In this document: in pieces, positions 7,537 to 16,765 of the stretch
Numbering within the stretch: the stretch's first letter is position 1
Layout: each line of letters starts with the position of its first letter
Assembly: GCA_030616165.1 (NCBI GenBank)
Contig: JAUWXV010000034.1
Location: forward strand, 1-22,325
Origin: a bacterium
GTDB lineage: Bacteria > SM23-31 > JAUVVT01
Length of the DNA stretch: 22,325 bases
Direction of reading: 5' to 3'
Notes under the pieces: model-generated
The model's input: the letters and a program-made list of their open reading frames with translations, nothing else
Told to the model about the DNA's origin: nothing
Databases searched by the model: none
Position numbers and translations under genes: made by a program

Positions 7537-7811
7537 ATTTTTCTTCCGTCTGGCAATTCTATTTCAGCATCAAATTGATGTGCAAGATATTTAGTCGGTT
7601 TAATTTTGAATGATTTTTAATTTTTTTCATTTTTTCTTTATTTTTTATATCTCATTCAATAACTTCTAATTCCTTTCTTGTCAATAAATCTTTTTCTTTG
7701 CTACTATTTTGCTACTATAAGCACACAAATTATTACTAAAATATACTAAAATTTCCAAATTAAGTAGGGGGATAAAGAGTAGATAAATAGTAGGATTTCA
7801 TTGATTTTATT
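7537..7811. other. AT-rich region with possible decayed coding traces
   Basis: About 275 nt with no intact gene. On the minus strand, 7515-7616 is an open 33-codon stretch with protein-like text (TKYLAHQFDAEIELPDGRK) and no start. Just upstream, in another frame, LLTRKELEVIE is followed by a stop (near 7650-7690). These could be pieces of one frameshifted gene, but the family is not recognisable. The direct repeat GCTACTATTTTGCTACTA near 7699-7716 is a short tandem motif. Confidence 0.3.
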
Positions 7812-7832
7812 TAGTCGGGGCGACTGGATTTG
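7812..7832. repeat. Direct repeat copy 1 of the tRNA-Pro 3' end
   Basis: A perfect 21-bp copy of 7919-7939, offset by 107 bp and in the same orientation. It covers the tRNA acceptor 3' strand and half of the T-arm, the usual crossover segment for tRNA-targeting integrases. Confidence 0.85.
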
Positions 7833-7862
7833 TCCGCCAAAGGCGGATCCGCCTCAGGCGGA
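7833..7862. repeat. 30-bp double palindrome inserted in the tRNA remnant
   Basis: Two consecutive perfect hairpins: TCCGCC-AAA-GGCGGA (7833-7847) and TCCGCC-TCA-GGCGGA (7848-7862). The outer arms also pair across the whole unit. It is GC-rich in an AT-rich context and splits the tRNA-like sequence cleanly between two adjacent tRNA bases. Similar TCCGCCTNAGGCGGA units are known as scattered palindromic repeats in bacterial genomes. Confidence 0.8.
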
Positions 7863-7918
7863 AACCAGCAACACCCTGTCTTATCATAACAATATTTACA
7901 TAATTACAATTTTTTCAA

Positions 7919-7996
<78 letters not shown>

Positions 7997-8048
7997 AGGC
8001 AGTATCGTTATAATACTTCTATTTTTTGTTTAATCATATCAAATTCTA

Positions 8049-8408
8049 TCATTCTGACAAAATATTTATTAAATTCTTAATTTCTCCTTTGAGCTGCTCG
8101 ATTATCTTCTTTCTCTTTTCATAGTCGAATCCTATATCAATCTGTCCACTATCAAATTTTTTATTATCACCTTTCAATTTCTGCCTTGCTCCTTCAATCG
8201 TATATTTTTGGTTATATAGAAGGTCTATAATTTTCCTTATCAATTTTATATCCTTTTCTTTGTAAGTTCTGTTTCCTGCTCTGTTTTTTTGGGGTCTTAA
8301 TTCTGAAAATTCAGTTTCCCAGTATCGCAACACATACTGCTTTAATTCTGTCATCCTGCTTACTTCACTGATAGAATAATATAATTTTTTTAATGGTTTT
8401 GCTGTCAT
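8049..8408 (-). CDS. MerR-family transcriptional regulator
   Basis: DNA-binding protein of 119 aa. Residues about 9-78 make the winged helix-turn-helix of MerR: YYSISEVSRMTELKQYVLRY is the helix-turn-helix region and RTYKEKDIKLIRKI the wing and following helices, with YTIEGARQKL after it. The last 35 residues form a charged helix suited to dimerisation. There is no separate ligand-binding domain and no Cys, so it is not a metal-sensing MerR. Short proteins of this type are frequently found near tRNA genes or housekeeping operons, and their targets are unknown. It follows ald by 64 nt on the same strand and is the last protein gene of the block. No Shine-Dalgarno sequence is visible before the ATG at 8408. 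Confidence 0.88.
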   Translation of the reverse strand: MTAKPLKKLYYSISEVSRMTELKQYVLRYWETEFSELRPQKNRAGNRTYKEKDIKLIRKIIDLLYNQKYTIEGARQKLKGDNKKFDSGQIDIGFDYEKRKKIIEQLKGEIKNLINILSE

Positions 8409-8472
8409 AAAACAAATTTATTTTTTTTACTAAAAAATTCAATATATTAATTATCATCCTGTAAAATTATAT

Positions 8473-9591
8473 TCAGTTTTTCATTAACTTATCTAAAGAG
8501 ACATATTCAAGAGCAAATGCATCTGCAACTTCTTTATTTGTTATTTCTCCTTTATAAATATTAATCCCTCTCCTTATTGCTGGGTTTGATTTTACACATT
8601 TTTCAAAGCCCATCTGACATAATTCTAAGGTATATGGAAAGGTAGCATTATTCAGTGCGATAGTAGAAGTAAAAGGAACTGCTCCGGGCATATTTGTAAC
8701 ACAGTAATGGACAATTTCATTTTTAATAAAAATAGGATCGTGATGAGTTGTAGGTCGGCTTGTTTCTATACATCCCCCCTGGTCTATTGAGACATCAACT
8801 ATCACAGAACCAGATTTCATTAATTTCAACATCGGTTCTGTTATAAGTTTAGGTGTTTTTGCTCCTGGAACAAGCACTGCTCCTACAGTTAAATCTGCAG
8901 TTTTCAGGAAATCACGGATGTTGTAAGATGTGGACATAAGTGTCCTTACATTATTTGGCATGATTGAATTTAAATAGCGAAGATGGTCTAAATTGTTATC
9001 GATAATTGTTACTCTTGCCCCGAGCCCAGAAGCAGCAAAAGCGGCATTTGTACCGACAACACCACCCCCAATAATAAGAACTTCTGCTGGTTCAACACCA
9101 GAAACTCCGGATAGAAGTATACCCCTTCCTCCATGGACCTTTTCCAGAAATGCCGCACCTGCCTGAACTGCCATCTTTCCCGCTATCTCACTCATAGGTA
9201 TCAGTATAGGTAAAGACATATCATCTCTCTGAACAGTCTCATATGCAATACAACTTGCTCTTGATTCAGCCATCTTTATTGTGAGTTCCCTATCTGCTGC
9301 AAAATGGAAAAATGTAAATATAATATGGTCTTCTTTTATGTAAGGATATTCTTGTTCTAAAGGCTCTTTAACCTTGAGTATTAACTCAGCATTTTCAAAA
9401 ATTTCTTTAGCAGAATCGACAATTACTGCCCCGTATTTTTCGTACTGCTCATTCGGGAAACCACTTCCTAATCCTGCATTTTTTTCCACAATTACCTTAT
9501 GACCTTTTCGTGTCAGAATATCAGCGCCTGTAGGAAGTAAGGAAACTCGATATTCATCAGGTTTAATTTCCCTTAATACTCCAACAGTCAT
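8473..9591 (-). CDS. ald: Alanine dehydrogenase
   Basis: Cytoplasmic NAD-dependent L-alanine dehydrogenase (alanine + NAD+ + water to pyruvate + ammonia + NADH), linking nitrogen and carbon metabolism. At 372 aa it has the usual length. Key residues fall at the textbook positions: Arg15 and Lys75 (ILKVKEP) bind pyruvate, His96 (TFFHFAA) and Asp270 (VDVSIDQGG) are catalytic, and Glu118 lies in AYETVQ. The Rossmann motif GGGVVG is at 175-180, with Asp198 as the likely NAD-specificity acid. The gene follows the M16 peptidase with a 16-nt gap, so it is probably carried on the same transcript. That is not its usual neighbourhood, and I see no functional tie. The Shine-Dalgarno sequence (AAGTGAC) is weak. 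Confidence 0.96.
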   Translation of the reverse strand: MTVGVLREIKPDEYRVSLLPTGADILTRKGHKVIVEKNAGLGSGFPNEQYEKYGAVIVDSAKEIFENAELILKVKEPLEQEYPYIKEDHIIFTFFHFAADRELTIKMAESRASCIAYETVQRDDMSLPILIPMSEIAGKMAVQAGAAFLEKVHGGRGILLSGVSGVEPAEVLIIGGGVVGTNAAFAASGLGARVTIIDNNLDHLRYLNSIMPNNVRTLMSTSYNIRDFLKTADLTVGAVLVPGAKTPKLITEPMLKLMKSGSVIVDVSIDQGGCIETSRPTTHHDPIFIKNEIVHYCVTNMPGAVPFTSTIALNNATFPYTLELCQMGFEKCVKSNPAIRRGINIYKGEITNKEVADAFALEYVSLDKLMKN

Positions 9592-9607
9592 ATAGTCACT
9601 TTTAATT

Positions 9608-10834
9608 TTATACAGGTTTTAAGATGGTTATATTCAAATCTTTTTCATTCAAGACCATATTGCTGATGGTAAGTATTTCCTCAGAATTCACAGAATAGAT
9701 TTCTTTCAGTACTTCTTCGAGAGGATAATATTTCTGAAGATACAATTCAATCTTCGCAAGCCTTGCCATTCTACTGGAGACACTCTCCAATCCAAGTATA
9801 AGATTCCCAGCAAGCTGGGATTTAAATCGATTTATTTCTCTTGTGGATATTTTTTTCTCACACAATTTTTTTAGTTCACTCTTAATAAGATTGATCACCT
9901 TCTCTATCTTATCCTTATCTGTTCCCACATAAATGCCGAATATTCCGGAATCAGATAAAAATTCTGCAAAAGAATAAATAGAATACGCTAAGGCACGCTT
10001 TTCTCTGATGGTCTGAAAAAGTCTTGAACTCATTCCACCGCCAATAAGAGTAGTTAACACCATTAACGGGTACTTCTCCTTTTCACAATAAGGAACACCT
10101 ATATTACCCATGCAGATATGAGCTTGTGAAATATTTTTTTCAATTACTGTTCTTTTATTGGTTTTGTTGATTTTCCTTTTAAACCTTATTTTTTTATTTC
10201 CTCTCGGAAAAGAGAAATATTTTTCAACTAGTTTTGTTACTTTTTTATGGTCAACATCTCCCGAGGCTGCCACAACAATTCTATCCGATGTATAATTTCT
10301 TTTCCAGAAATCCCTTAAATTTTTTCTGTTAAATTTTTTGATATTTTTCGACTTGCCAAGAACCGAAAATCCTAAAGGATGTTTATAGAAAAGATTTTTC
10401 TGAAAATGTTCATAAATCAATTCTTCGGGAGTATCCTCAATGCTGTTAATCTCTTCCAGGATGACATTTTTTTCGTTAATTATATCAGAACTATTGAAGA
10501 GTGGGTTTTTAATTATGTCAGAAAGAATTTCCAGAGCCATAGGAAGCTCTTTGCTGAGCACATGGACAAAGTAGCAGGTAAGTTCTCTACCTGTGAATGC
10601 ATTGAGATTTCCTCCGACTGATTCGATCGATTTTGCAATCTCAAATGAACTCCTCTTTTTGGAGCCCTTGAATATCATATGTTCTATAAAATGGGAAATG
10701 CCATTATTATCGGAATTCTCATATCTTGAGCCAACTTTCACCCAGACTCCCAAACAGGCCGAGTTTGCTGAGGGAATCTTTTCGGAAACTAATGAAATAC
10801 CATTATCCAGGATTGTCTTATTATATGAGATCAT
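9608..10834 (-). CDS. M16-family zinc peptidase (MlpA/YmxG type)
   Basis: Predicted metallopeptidase of 408 aa related to the mitochondrial processing peptidase beta subunit. The inverted zinc motif HxxEH is His48-Phe-Ile-Glu51-His52, and the third ligand Glu128 (NVILEEI) lies 76 residues after His52, as expected. The flanking signatures GISHFIEHMIFKGS and GGNLNAFTGRELTCY are typical. The C-terminal half (about 215-408) is the second, inactive M16 domain (GGGMSSRLFQTIREKRALAY). It starts 8 nt after the pnp stop, so translation is probably coupled. No strong Shine-Dalgarno sequence is seen. A homologous gene (mlpA/ymxG) follows pnp in Bacillus, so the neighbourhood is ancestral. No signal peptide; cytoplasmic. 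The substrate is unknown. Confidence 0.94.
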   Translation of the reverse strand: MISYNKTILDNGISLVSEKIPSANSACLGVWVKVGSRYENSDNNGISHFIEHMIFKGSKKRSSFEIAKSIESVGGNLNAFTGRELTCYFVHVLSKELPMALEILSDIIKNPLFNSSDIINEKNVILEEINSIEDTPEELIYEHFQKNLFYKHPLGFSVLGKSKNIKKFNRKNLRDFWKRNYTSDRIVVAASGDVDHKKVTKLVEKYFSFPRGNKKIRFKRKINKTNKRTVIEKNISQAHICMGNIGVPYCEKEKYPLMVLTTLIGGGMSSRLFQTIREKRALAYSIYSFAEFLSDSGIFGIYVGTDKDKIEKVINLIKSELKKLCEKKISTREINRFKSQLAGNLILGLESVSSRMARLAKIELYLQKYYPLEEVLKEIYSVNSEEILTISNMVLNEKDLNITILKPV

Positions 10835-10842
10835 TAATATTC

Positions 10843-12930
10843 TTAATCTTTTAATACTTTGCTGCTTAAATCGATTTTTCCCTGAGGGTCAATTTTGATT
10901 ATTTTAACCCTAACCTCATCGCCCAGTTTTAAAACATCCTCAACTCTTCTTATCCGGTATTTTTCAATTTCTGATATATGAAGCAGCCCATCTTTTCCAG
11001 GAATAATCTCAACAAATGCTCCAAAAGAAGTAATCTTCTTAACCTTTCCATTATATATCTTACCAACTTCGGGAACCTCCAGCATGTTTTCAATCATCTG
11101 CTTTGCCTTTCGTCCCATTTCTTCTTCAGGGGCAGAAATAAAAACCATGCCGTCATTTTCAATACTTACAGTTACACCGGTCTTTTCCTGAATCTCACGG
11201 ATTACCTTTCCTCCAGGTCCAATTATCGTCCCTATATCCGTCACATCTATCTTAAATGTTATAATTTTTGGAGCATATGGAGAGATTTCTGCTCTTGGTT
11301 TTGAAATTGTCTTGTTCATAATGTCAAGAATATAAAGCCTGCCATTATGTGCCTTCTGGAGTGCTTCACTTAAAATATCAAATGTAACCCCTTCAATCTT
11401 CACATCCATCTGGAATGCGGTAATTCCCAGTTTTGTTCCTGTTACTTTAAAATCCATATCCCCCAGATGGTCTTCGTCACCGAGTATATCGGTGAGGATT
11501 GAAATTTTACCGTCTTCTTTTATCAGCCCCATTGCAATTCCTGATACTGCATCTCTTATAGGAACACCAGCATCCATTAGCGAAAGGGAGCCAGCACAAA
11601 CTGTAGCCATAGATGAAGAACCATTTGACTCAAGTATATCTGAAACTATACGAATAGTATAAGGGAAAACATCATCCTTTGGAATCACCGGTTTAATTGC
11701 CCTCTCCGCAAGGAATCCGTGACCTATTTCTCTTCTCCCTGGACCCCGCATTGGCTTAACTTCTCCCACTGAAAATGATGGAAAATTGTAATGTAGCATA
11801 TAACTCTTCCAGAATTCTTCCTCCAGTCCTTCGATCTTCTGCTCATCAACTTTTGTTCCCAGTGTGGTAACACAGAGAGCCTGCGTCTGACCGCGAGTAA
11901 AAATCGCTGAACCATGAGTCCTTGGCAGAACACCTATCTCACAGGTTATTTCCCTTATATCATCCAAACATCTGGCATCTATCCTAACACCTTCCTCAGT
12001 TATTATCTTTCGCATCTCTTTATGTTCTACCTCATTTACTACACTTTTTATCATATTCTCATTAATATTATTGTCACTTTCGAGATAATCTTTAAAATCT
12101 ATCTTTAACCTTTCGAATATTTCTTGTGAAAATTTTCTCCTTTCTGCTTTATCCCTAATTTTTAAAAGTTCTTTTATTTTTCCAGTTGACCACTCTCTAA
12201 TTTTATTGCATAAATCCTCATCCAGTCCGTTGTTTTCCAATGGTCTTTTTTCTTTACCACATAGTTTCACCAACTCCTGCTGAATCAGAACAACCTTTTT
12301 TATCTCATTATGACCAAATTTCAAAGCCTCAACTATCTCTTCCTCTGAAATCTCTTTAGCTTCACCTTCAACCATAATAACATTATTTTCAGTTCCCGCT
12401 ATAACAATCTCCATATCACTCTGATTCAATTGCGAGTGAGTTGGATTGACAACAAATTTTTCATCTATCCTTCCAAGTCTAACAGCTCCGATTGGACCAT
12501 TAAACGGGACATCCGAAACGGACAAAGCAGATGAGGCTCCAATAATCCCCAGAATGTCGGCTTCTGTTTCTCCATCAGAAGATAATACAAAAGCCGTTAT
12601 CTGTGTTTCATAAGGAAAATTTTTTAGAAGCAGAGGACGAATAGGCCTATCAATAAGGCGGGCACTGAGAATTTCCTTTTCGGATGGTCTTCCTTCTCGT
12701 TTAAAGAATCCTCCAGGGATTTTACCGGCTGCATAAGCCTTTTCCCTGTATTCTACATAAAGGGGTAAAAAATCATAAATGTCAGTCTTTTCTTCGGAAG
12801 CAACCGACGTAACCAAAACAACCGTCCCTTCATATTGTACCCATACCGCCCCAGGTGCTTGATTTGCTACCCGTCCTGTTTCTATTATTAGTTTTCTCCC
12901 ACCTATTTCCTTCTCTTTTCGAATAACCAT
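10843..12930 (-). CDS. pnp: Polynucleotide phosphorylase
   Basis: 3'-5' exoribonuclease that degrades mRNA by phosphorolysis and forms a trimeric ring, often within the degradosome. 695 aa, complete. Domains in order: first RNase PH-like domain (about 1-215; FFKREGRPSEKEILSARL at 75-92), an alpha-helical linker (about 235-300), the second catalytic RNase PH domain (about 310-545; SNGSSSMA at 435-442 and GDEDHLGDMDFKV at 484-496, which contains the conserved acidic pair), a KH domain with GPGG at 571-574, and an S1 domain (about 622-690; ITSFGAFVEIIPGKDGLLHI). The protein stops right after S1, so there is no extra C-terminal tail. The strong ribosome-binding site AAAGGAGAG precedes the ATG. 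It lies downstream of the DUF4340 gene by 23 nt. Confidence 0.98.
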   Translation of the reverse strand: MVIRKEKEIGGRKLIIETGRVANQAPGAVWVQYEGTVVLVTSVASEEKTDIYDFLPLYVEYREKAYAAGKIPGGFFKREGRPSEKEILSARLIDRPIRPLLLKNFPYETQITAFVLSSDGETEADILGIIGASSALSVSDVPFNGPIGAVRLGRIDEKFVVNPTHSQLNQSDMEIVIAGTENNVIMVEGEAKEISEEEIVEALKFGHNEIKKVVLIQQELVKLCGKEKRPLENNGLDEDLCNKIREWSTGKIKELLKIRDKAERRKFSQEIFERLKIDFKDYLESDNNINENMIKSVVNEVEHKEMRKIITEEGVRIDARCLDDIREITCEIGVLPRTHGSAIFTRGQTQALCVTTLGTKVDEQKIEGLEEEFWKSYMLHYNFPSFSVGEVKPMRGPGRREIGHGFLAERAIKPVIPKDDVFPYTIRIVSDILESNGSSSMATVCAGSLSLMDAGVPIRDAVSGIAMGLIKEDGKISILTDILGDEDHLGDMDFKVTGTKLGITAFQMDVKIEGVTFDILSEALQKAHNGRLYILDIMNKTISKPRAEISPYAPKIITFKIDVTDIGTIIGPGGKVIREIQEKTGVTVSIENDGMVFISAPEEEMGRKAKQMIENMLEVPEVGKIYNGKVKKITSFGAFVEIIPGKDGLLHISEIEKYRIRRVEDVLKLGDEVRVKIIKIDPQGKIDLSSKVLKD

Positions 12931-12953
12931 TTATCTCTCCTTTAAAACTCAAA

Positions 12954-14339
12954 TTATACCTGTGTCTCTTCCTCTTGTTTTATTAATTCCGACTTTTTAA
13001 ATTTTAAATTATAAAAATGTTCGGATTTTATTAAGTAGATTCTTTTTTTTGTTTTATTGATTAAATATACTCTATCGCCTTTGAACTTACCAAATGCCAA
13101 TCTCTCAATCTCTTTATCATCTCTTGTTTTAAACACAAATTCCATTCTTGGCTTGTCAAATCCATATTGAGAAAATTTCCCTTTATTATAATCGAGAAAT
13201 TCCAAAGTTTTAATATTCAGGAATTGAGTTATAATATCATCTATTTTTGTTTTGTTTGCAAAAAGTTTCATATCTTCACCCAAAACCCAGTTATCCGCAG
13301 TATCCTTCACACAGACAAATAAACTGTCTTTATAATCCAATACGATTTTCTCCACAGTATCACTTTTAAAACTTACTACCGTTTTATTTCTTAATGTAAA
13401 TAAATTTGGATTTAATTTATTCACTATTGAAGAATCAATCGTGATTATTGGGTCATAAACTTCATTTTTTGCATAATACGAAACTTCTCCTTCTTGTTCA
13501 TCTTCTTTTCTTACTTTTGTACCAACCAACAAACTCAATTTAGAAGCTTCCTTTTCAAAAAATACATCCATTTTAACATTTGGCTTGTCCAATCCATATT
13601 TCTCTAAATTTTCAAAGTCTTTATCAATAAACTTTTTAACCTCCGTATAATCAAATTTATCCAATATACTCAAAGTTTCCTCAAAATCAGCACGGTCTTT
13701 AATTGGTTTTCGAATGTCCCATTCTTTAAATCCCGTCCTTACTAAATCTATAACTCGATTTGGATATGTAAGAACTATCCTATTAGCATCACTTTTATTA
13801 ATTACAAGAATTTTTTTCTCTATATACTCCATAAGGTCTTTTATCATATTATCCAATATAACATAATTGGTAAGAAATATTTCTCCAGTGTTACTTTTTC
13901 TTGCATAAGCAGAATATCTGATTTGAGTCTTATCACCAAGAAGAATACTATCCTTCTCCCCATCTTTTAAAACAAGATATAATTTCATCTTCGTTGGACC
14001 TAATCCATAACTAATTGAATCTTCACCTGTTTCTGCAATAGTCCCTTCATTTTCAGCAATCTCCATTTGGGATATTAATGAATTTACATTCATGTTATTT
14101 GCTTTATAATTTACAGGAGTTATCAACCACCAGTTATTTTCTCTTTTTTCAAATGTCATCTTTATATCAGGTCTTTCAACTGTTATTGTTGCAATGCTGT
14201 CTCTGTGAAAATGGAATACTTTGTTTTTTTCCTTTCTTTCTGCTGTTCTTTTTCTCTCACCTATTACCTCGTAAAAAACAACATAAAAAATCAAACCTAT
14301 AAATATTGCTGCCAGCAGAATTGTGCTCTTGAATTTCAT
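12954..14339 (-). CDS. DUF4340 protein, membrane-anchored, three tandem repeats
   Basis: 461 aa. One N-terminal transmembrane helix (residues 5-24) would place the rest outside the membrane. The remainder is a triplicated unit of roughly 130-140 residues: about 41-180, 181-320 and 321-450. Each has a Trp/Leu-(V/I) strand, a helical Asp/Asn-rich part and then a YG(L/F)xxP block: YGLGPTKMKLYL (111-122), YGLDKPNVKMDV (248-259) and YGFDKPRMEFVF (392-403), each followed by a xLxxGxK-like strand. DUF4340 proteins usually accompany GldG/ABC-2 export genes, as here; their role is unknown, and a periplasmic or surface accessory of the transporter is plausible. A ribosome-binding site (AGGAGTG) is present 10 nt before the ATG. 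It follows the GldG-like gene by 71 nt. Confidence 0.85.
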   Translation of the reverse strand: MKFKSTILLAAIFIGLIFYVVFYEVIGERKRTAERKEKNKVFHFHRDSIATITVERPDIKMTFEKRENNWWLITPVNYKANNMNVNSLISQMEIAENEGTIAETGEDSISYGLGPTKMKLYLVLKDGEKDSILLGDKTQIRYSAYARKSNTGEIFLTNYVILDNMIKDLMEYIEKKILVINKSDANRIVLTYPNRVIDLVRTGFKEWDIRKPIKDRADFEETLSILDKFDYTEVKKFIDKDFENLEKYGLDKPNVKMDVFFEKEASKLSLLVGTKVRKEDEQEGEVSYYAKNEVYDPIITIDSSIVNKLNPNLFTLRNKTVVSFKSDTVEKIVLDYKDSLFVCVKDTADNWVLGEDMKLFANKTKIDDIITQFLNIKTLEFLDYNKGKFSQYGFDKPRMEFVFKTRDDKEIERLAFGKFKGDRVYLINKTKKRIYLIKSEHFYNLKFKKSELIKQEEETQV

Positions 14340-14410
14340 CGGATTTGCTCACTCCTGAATGTTTTTATTAATTATCAATTTTAATTCGAAAATAATTCAA
14401 ACCTTAGAAA

Positions 14411-15982
14411 TCAGAGTTTCCTTCTTTTAACATAAATAGTAAACCCAGAAATTATAACAATAGCAGGAAGAAAAAGCAGAGAAAAATACCGTAAAAACAT
14501 TGTCTGTTTTTCTGTTAGGTTCAGTCTTCTGTCTTCTGGATTCCTTGCCCGAATAGAAATAAGTTCTTCTTCTTCAGCAAGCCAGTTAATAACATTTAGA
14601 AAAAGGTCCATATTCCCCTGCGTTCTGGCAAACGAGTTACTTGAAAAATCTGAATCTCCAAAGACAACCAATCTTCCAGTCTTCTCTTTTATAGGTATGT
14701 CCTCTATAATTGTTTCATCGGTTAGTTCTCTTGGAAGAATTTTAGAAACAGCTACCGCCAGTGATAACGGACCGGGGGTATCTTCTCCTTCATTAAATTC
14801 TGGAGTATCATCTTTTCCAAACTTTGTCTCTCCAAAACTCCTTGGAGTGGTTTTCACCAGTTCTACAACTTCGAGGTCTTCTGATACACTACCCATTCTT
14901 GTTACAGACCTCGCCGCAGGAAAGAAGGTTGCTATACCTCTAAAATCGTTTGTAATTGGGTGATAACCATATTCATTAACAAGAGGCATCCCTGGACCTG
15001 CTCCGAATAACCTGCCAATGCCGCTGAAATCCAATATAAAATCATTCCTTACTTTAACGCCCCATTTCTCGAAGAATTCATTCATCCCTGGTGATGGTTC
15101 CGGGTCAAGAAGGAAAAATACTTTCCCTGCTTTATTAATAAATGCATCAATAGTATCCAGTTCAGCAGGAAAAAATTCTTTGGTGGGACCGATACTAACA
15201 AGAGCAGCACAGTCTTCAGGTATGCTATCTTCACGTGCAATAAATATCTTTTTTACCTCATAATTTTCCCCTTGAAGAGCCTCTTTTATAAAATTATAAC
15301 CATCTTTTTCATAATCGTCAATATCCTTTTCTCCATGACCTTCTGTAAAATAAATTACCTTCTTCATTTCACGCGATACCTTAATAAAAGTATTCGTAAA
15401 ATCCTGTTCAGTTGTGGTTGTTATTCTTTCGATTTTATCTCCGCATTCAATTACAGTTGTTCCGTAGGCTGTTATCTCATATTTCTTGACAAGGGCTGGA
15501 TTTTTATCTGGATCAATGAATTCATACTTTACCCGCTTTGATACATTTACAAATTCAGCAAGTAAATCTTCCACGGCTTCCTTACGAGCACTCCTTTCAC
15601 CTCTAAAAAATGATTTAATATCAACATCCTTTTTCAGACCTTTTAAAATTTTCACAGTCTGGGGTGAAAGACTGAACTGTTTTGCAGCAGTCAGGTCAAA
15701 CCTGTGATTTCTTTTATTAATTACAAAGTTTATTAGAACAAGAATACCAAGAATTGATATTATTGTGGCAAGGGCGTTACCCCCATACTTTGTATCCCTT
15801 CTTCCCATTACTTCGACCGTCTTTCTGATATTAGTTATAAAATATATAATCCCAAGTAGAATACCAACAACTATCAAAGCGATAGAAGAAATCTCCCAGA
15901 AACCACTTATGGAATAATTTATAAAACCTATAATAATAAGAACTAAACCTAATATTCCCCCATATTTAGTATAATTTCTCAT
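14411..15982 (-). CDS. GldG-like auxiliary protein of an ABC transporter
   Basis: 523 aa. Three hydrophobic helices lie at the N-terminus (about 8-24, 31-50 and 70-88) and one at the very C-terminus (about 496-517, ending KRRKL), with a large extracytoplasmic domain between. The stretch after the third helix (RFDLTAAKQFSLSPQT, 94-109) and YFTEGHGEKDI are hallmarks of the GldG/IFT52-like ABC-associated family (DUF4350-like fold). It lies 1 nt after the permease stop, and its ribosome-binding site (GGAGGAT) overlaps the end of that gene. In Flavobacteria GldG works with GldA and GldF in gliding. Here no other gld genes are seen, so a general export or envelope role is safer than motility. Confidence 0.85.
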   Translation of the reverse strand: MRNYTKYGGILGLVLIIIGFINYSISGFWEISSIALIVVGILLGIIYFITNIRKTVEVMGRRDTKYGGNALATIISILGILVLINFVINKRNHRFDLTAAKQFSLSPQTVKILKGLKKDVDIKSFFRGERSARKEAVEDLLAEFVNVSKRVKYEFIDPDKNPALVKKYEITAYGTTVIECGDKIERITTTTEQDFTNTFIKVSREMKKVIYFTEGHGEKDIDDYEKDGYNFIKEALQGENYEVKKIFIAREDSIPEDCAALVSIGPTKEFFPAELDTIDAFINKAGKVFFLLDPEPSPGMNEFFEKWGVKVRNDFILDFSGIGRLFGAGPGMPLVNEYGYHPITNDFRGIATFFPAARSVTRMGSVSEDLEVVELVKTTPRSFGETKFGKDDTPEFNEGEDTPGPLSLAVAVSKILPRELTDETIIEDIPIKEKTGRLVVFGDSDFSSNSFARTQGNMDLFLNVINWLAEEEELISIRARNPEDRRLNLTEKQTMFLRYFSLLFLPAIVIISGFTIYVKRRKL

Positions 15983-15983
15983 T

Positions 15984-16763
15984 TTACATCCTCCATCTTA
16001 CAGAATCTATCGAGCGATATGTTAAAAATATCCCAAATATTATAAAACTTAGAAAAAATATTACGCTTTTAGAATCAATAATACCTTTAGAAAAATCATC
16101 AAAGTGACTTACAATTGCAAGATACTTTATAACTGAACTCCAGGTGTAACTCAACGAACTGGAAATCCAGTCTATAACCCATAAAAGAAGGAAAATAAAA
16201 AAACTCACAGCAGCCGCAATTATCTGATTTTCGGTAAAAGAGGATATCAAAAGTCCACATGAAAGAAAAGCCCCACCTAAAAATAAAAGACCTATGTAAC
16301 CTGAAATAACTGGCCAAAATTCAGGATTCCCAAACAGAAAAAGAAGAAATATAGGGACAAATGCAAGTGTTATCATAGCAGTATAAAGTATAAATCCAGC
16401 AAAATATTTCCCTAAAATCCACTGTATTGGAGTTATTGGGGAAGTCATTAATAACTCTAAAGTTCCTGTTTTTTTCTCTTCTGCTATGAGTCTCATAGTT
16501 ATCATAGGTATCATAAAAACTGCAATTATTGCCATATTATGAAATTGTTGACGGATCATCATCATATTAACATTTACTCCACTCTGCACGCCATAATAGG
16601 CTGCTTGTTGATCCATCTGAAGTGTATACTGTATAAAACCTGCCAATATATTATAGAAAAACCATCCTGACAAAACCAAAAATACTGTTAATATAACATA
16701 AGCTACCGGAGAAGTAAAATAAGACCCTAATTCTCTTTTAAATATATAAAATATATTTTTCAA
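15984..16763 (-). CDS. ABC-2 type transporter permease (GldF-like)
   Basis: Integral membrane permease of 259 aa with about six transmembrane helices. The opening IFKRELGSYFTSPVAYV and LIAEEKKTGTLELLMTSP (residues 92-109) with PITPIQWILGKY are the family's signatures. It would pair with the ATPase encoded immediately upstream. The start is a TTG at 16763, chosen because AGGAGGT lies 6 nt before it. That ribosome-binding site is formed by the last codons of the ATPase gene, a clear case of translational coupling. Distance to the ATPase stop is 2 nt. Substrate unknown. Confidence 0.9.
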   Translation of the reverse strand: MKNIFYIFKRELGSYFTSPVAYVILTVFLVLSGWFFYNILAGFIQYTLQMDQQAAYYGVQSGVNVNMMMIRQQFHNMAIIAVFMIPMITMRLIAEEKKTGTLELLMTSPITPIQWILGKYFAGFILYTAMITLAFVPIFLLFLFGNPEFWPVISGYIGLLFLGGAFLSCGLLISSFTENQIIAAAVSFFIFLLLWVIDWISSSLSYTWSSVIKYLAIVSHFDDFSKGIIDSKSVIFFLSFIIFGIFLTYRSIDSVRWRM

Positions 16764-16765
16764 TT

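Larger units (their letters stand above)
7812..7880 (-). pseudogene. Partial tRNA-Pro copy (3' half) interrupted by a palindrome
   Basis: Positions 7812-7832 repeat, base for base, the 21 bp 7919-7939 at the 3' end of the intact tRNA-Pro (core TCGGGGCGACTGGATTTG on the plus strand). After a 30-bp insertion (7833-7862) the match resumes exactly at the next tRNA base: AACCAGC, then AACACCCTGTC against GACCCCCAGAC. Without the insertion, this is a copy of the acceptor, T-arm and variable-region part of the tRNA gene, with a few substitutions in its distal portion. The anticodon stem and 5' half are gone. It may be an attachment-site scar or the remnant of a tandem tRNA. Confidence 0.8.

Noticed and set aside
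7515-7616. Minus-strand open stretch TKYLAHQFDAEIELPDGRK as a possible integrase or other gene remnant
   Set aside because: The text looks protein-like, but I cannot match it to any family, and the proposed continuation in another frame (LLTRKELEVIE) is too short to prove a frameshifted gene. It is listed only as part of the AT-rich region.
7699-7716. Short GCTACTA repeats as a CRISPR or iteron array
   Set aside because: There are only two copies of a 7-bp motif with an 11-nt period; no array structure and no replication gene.
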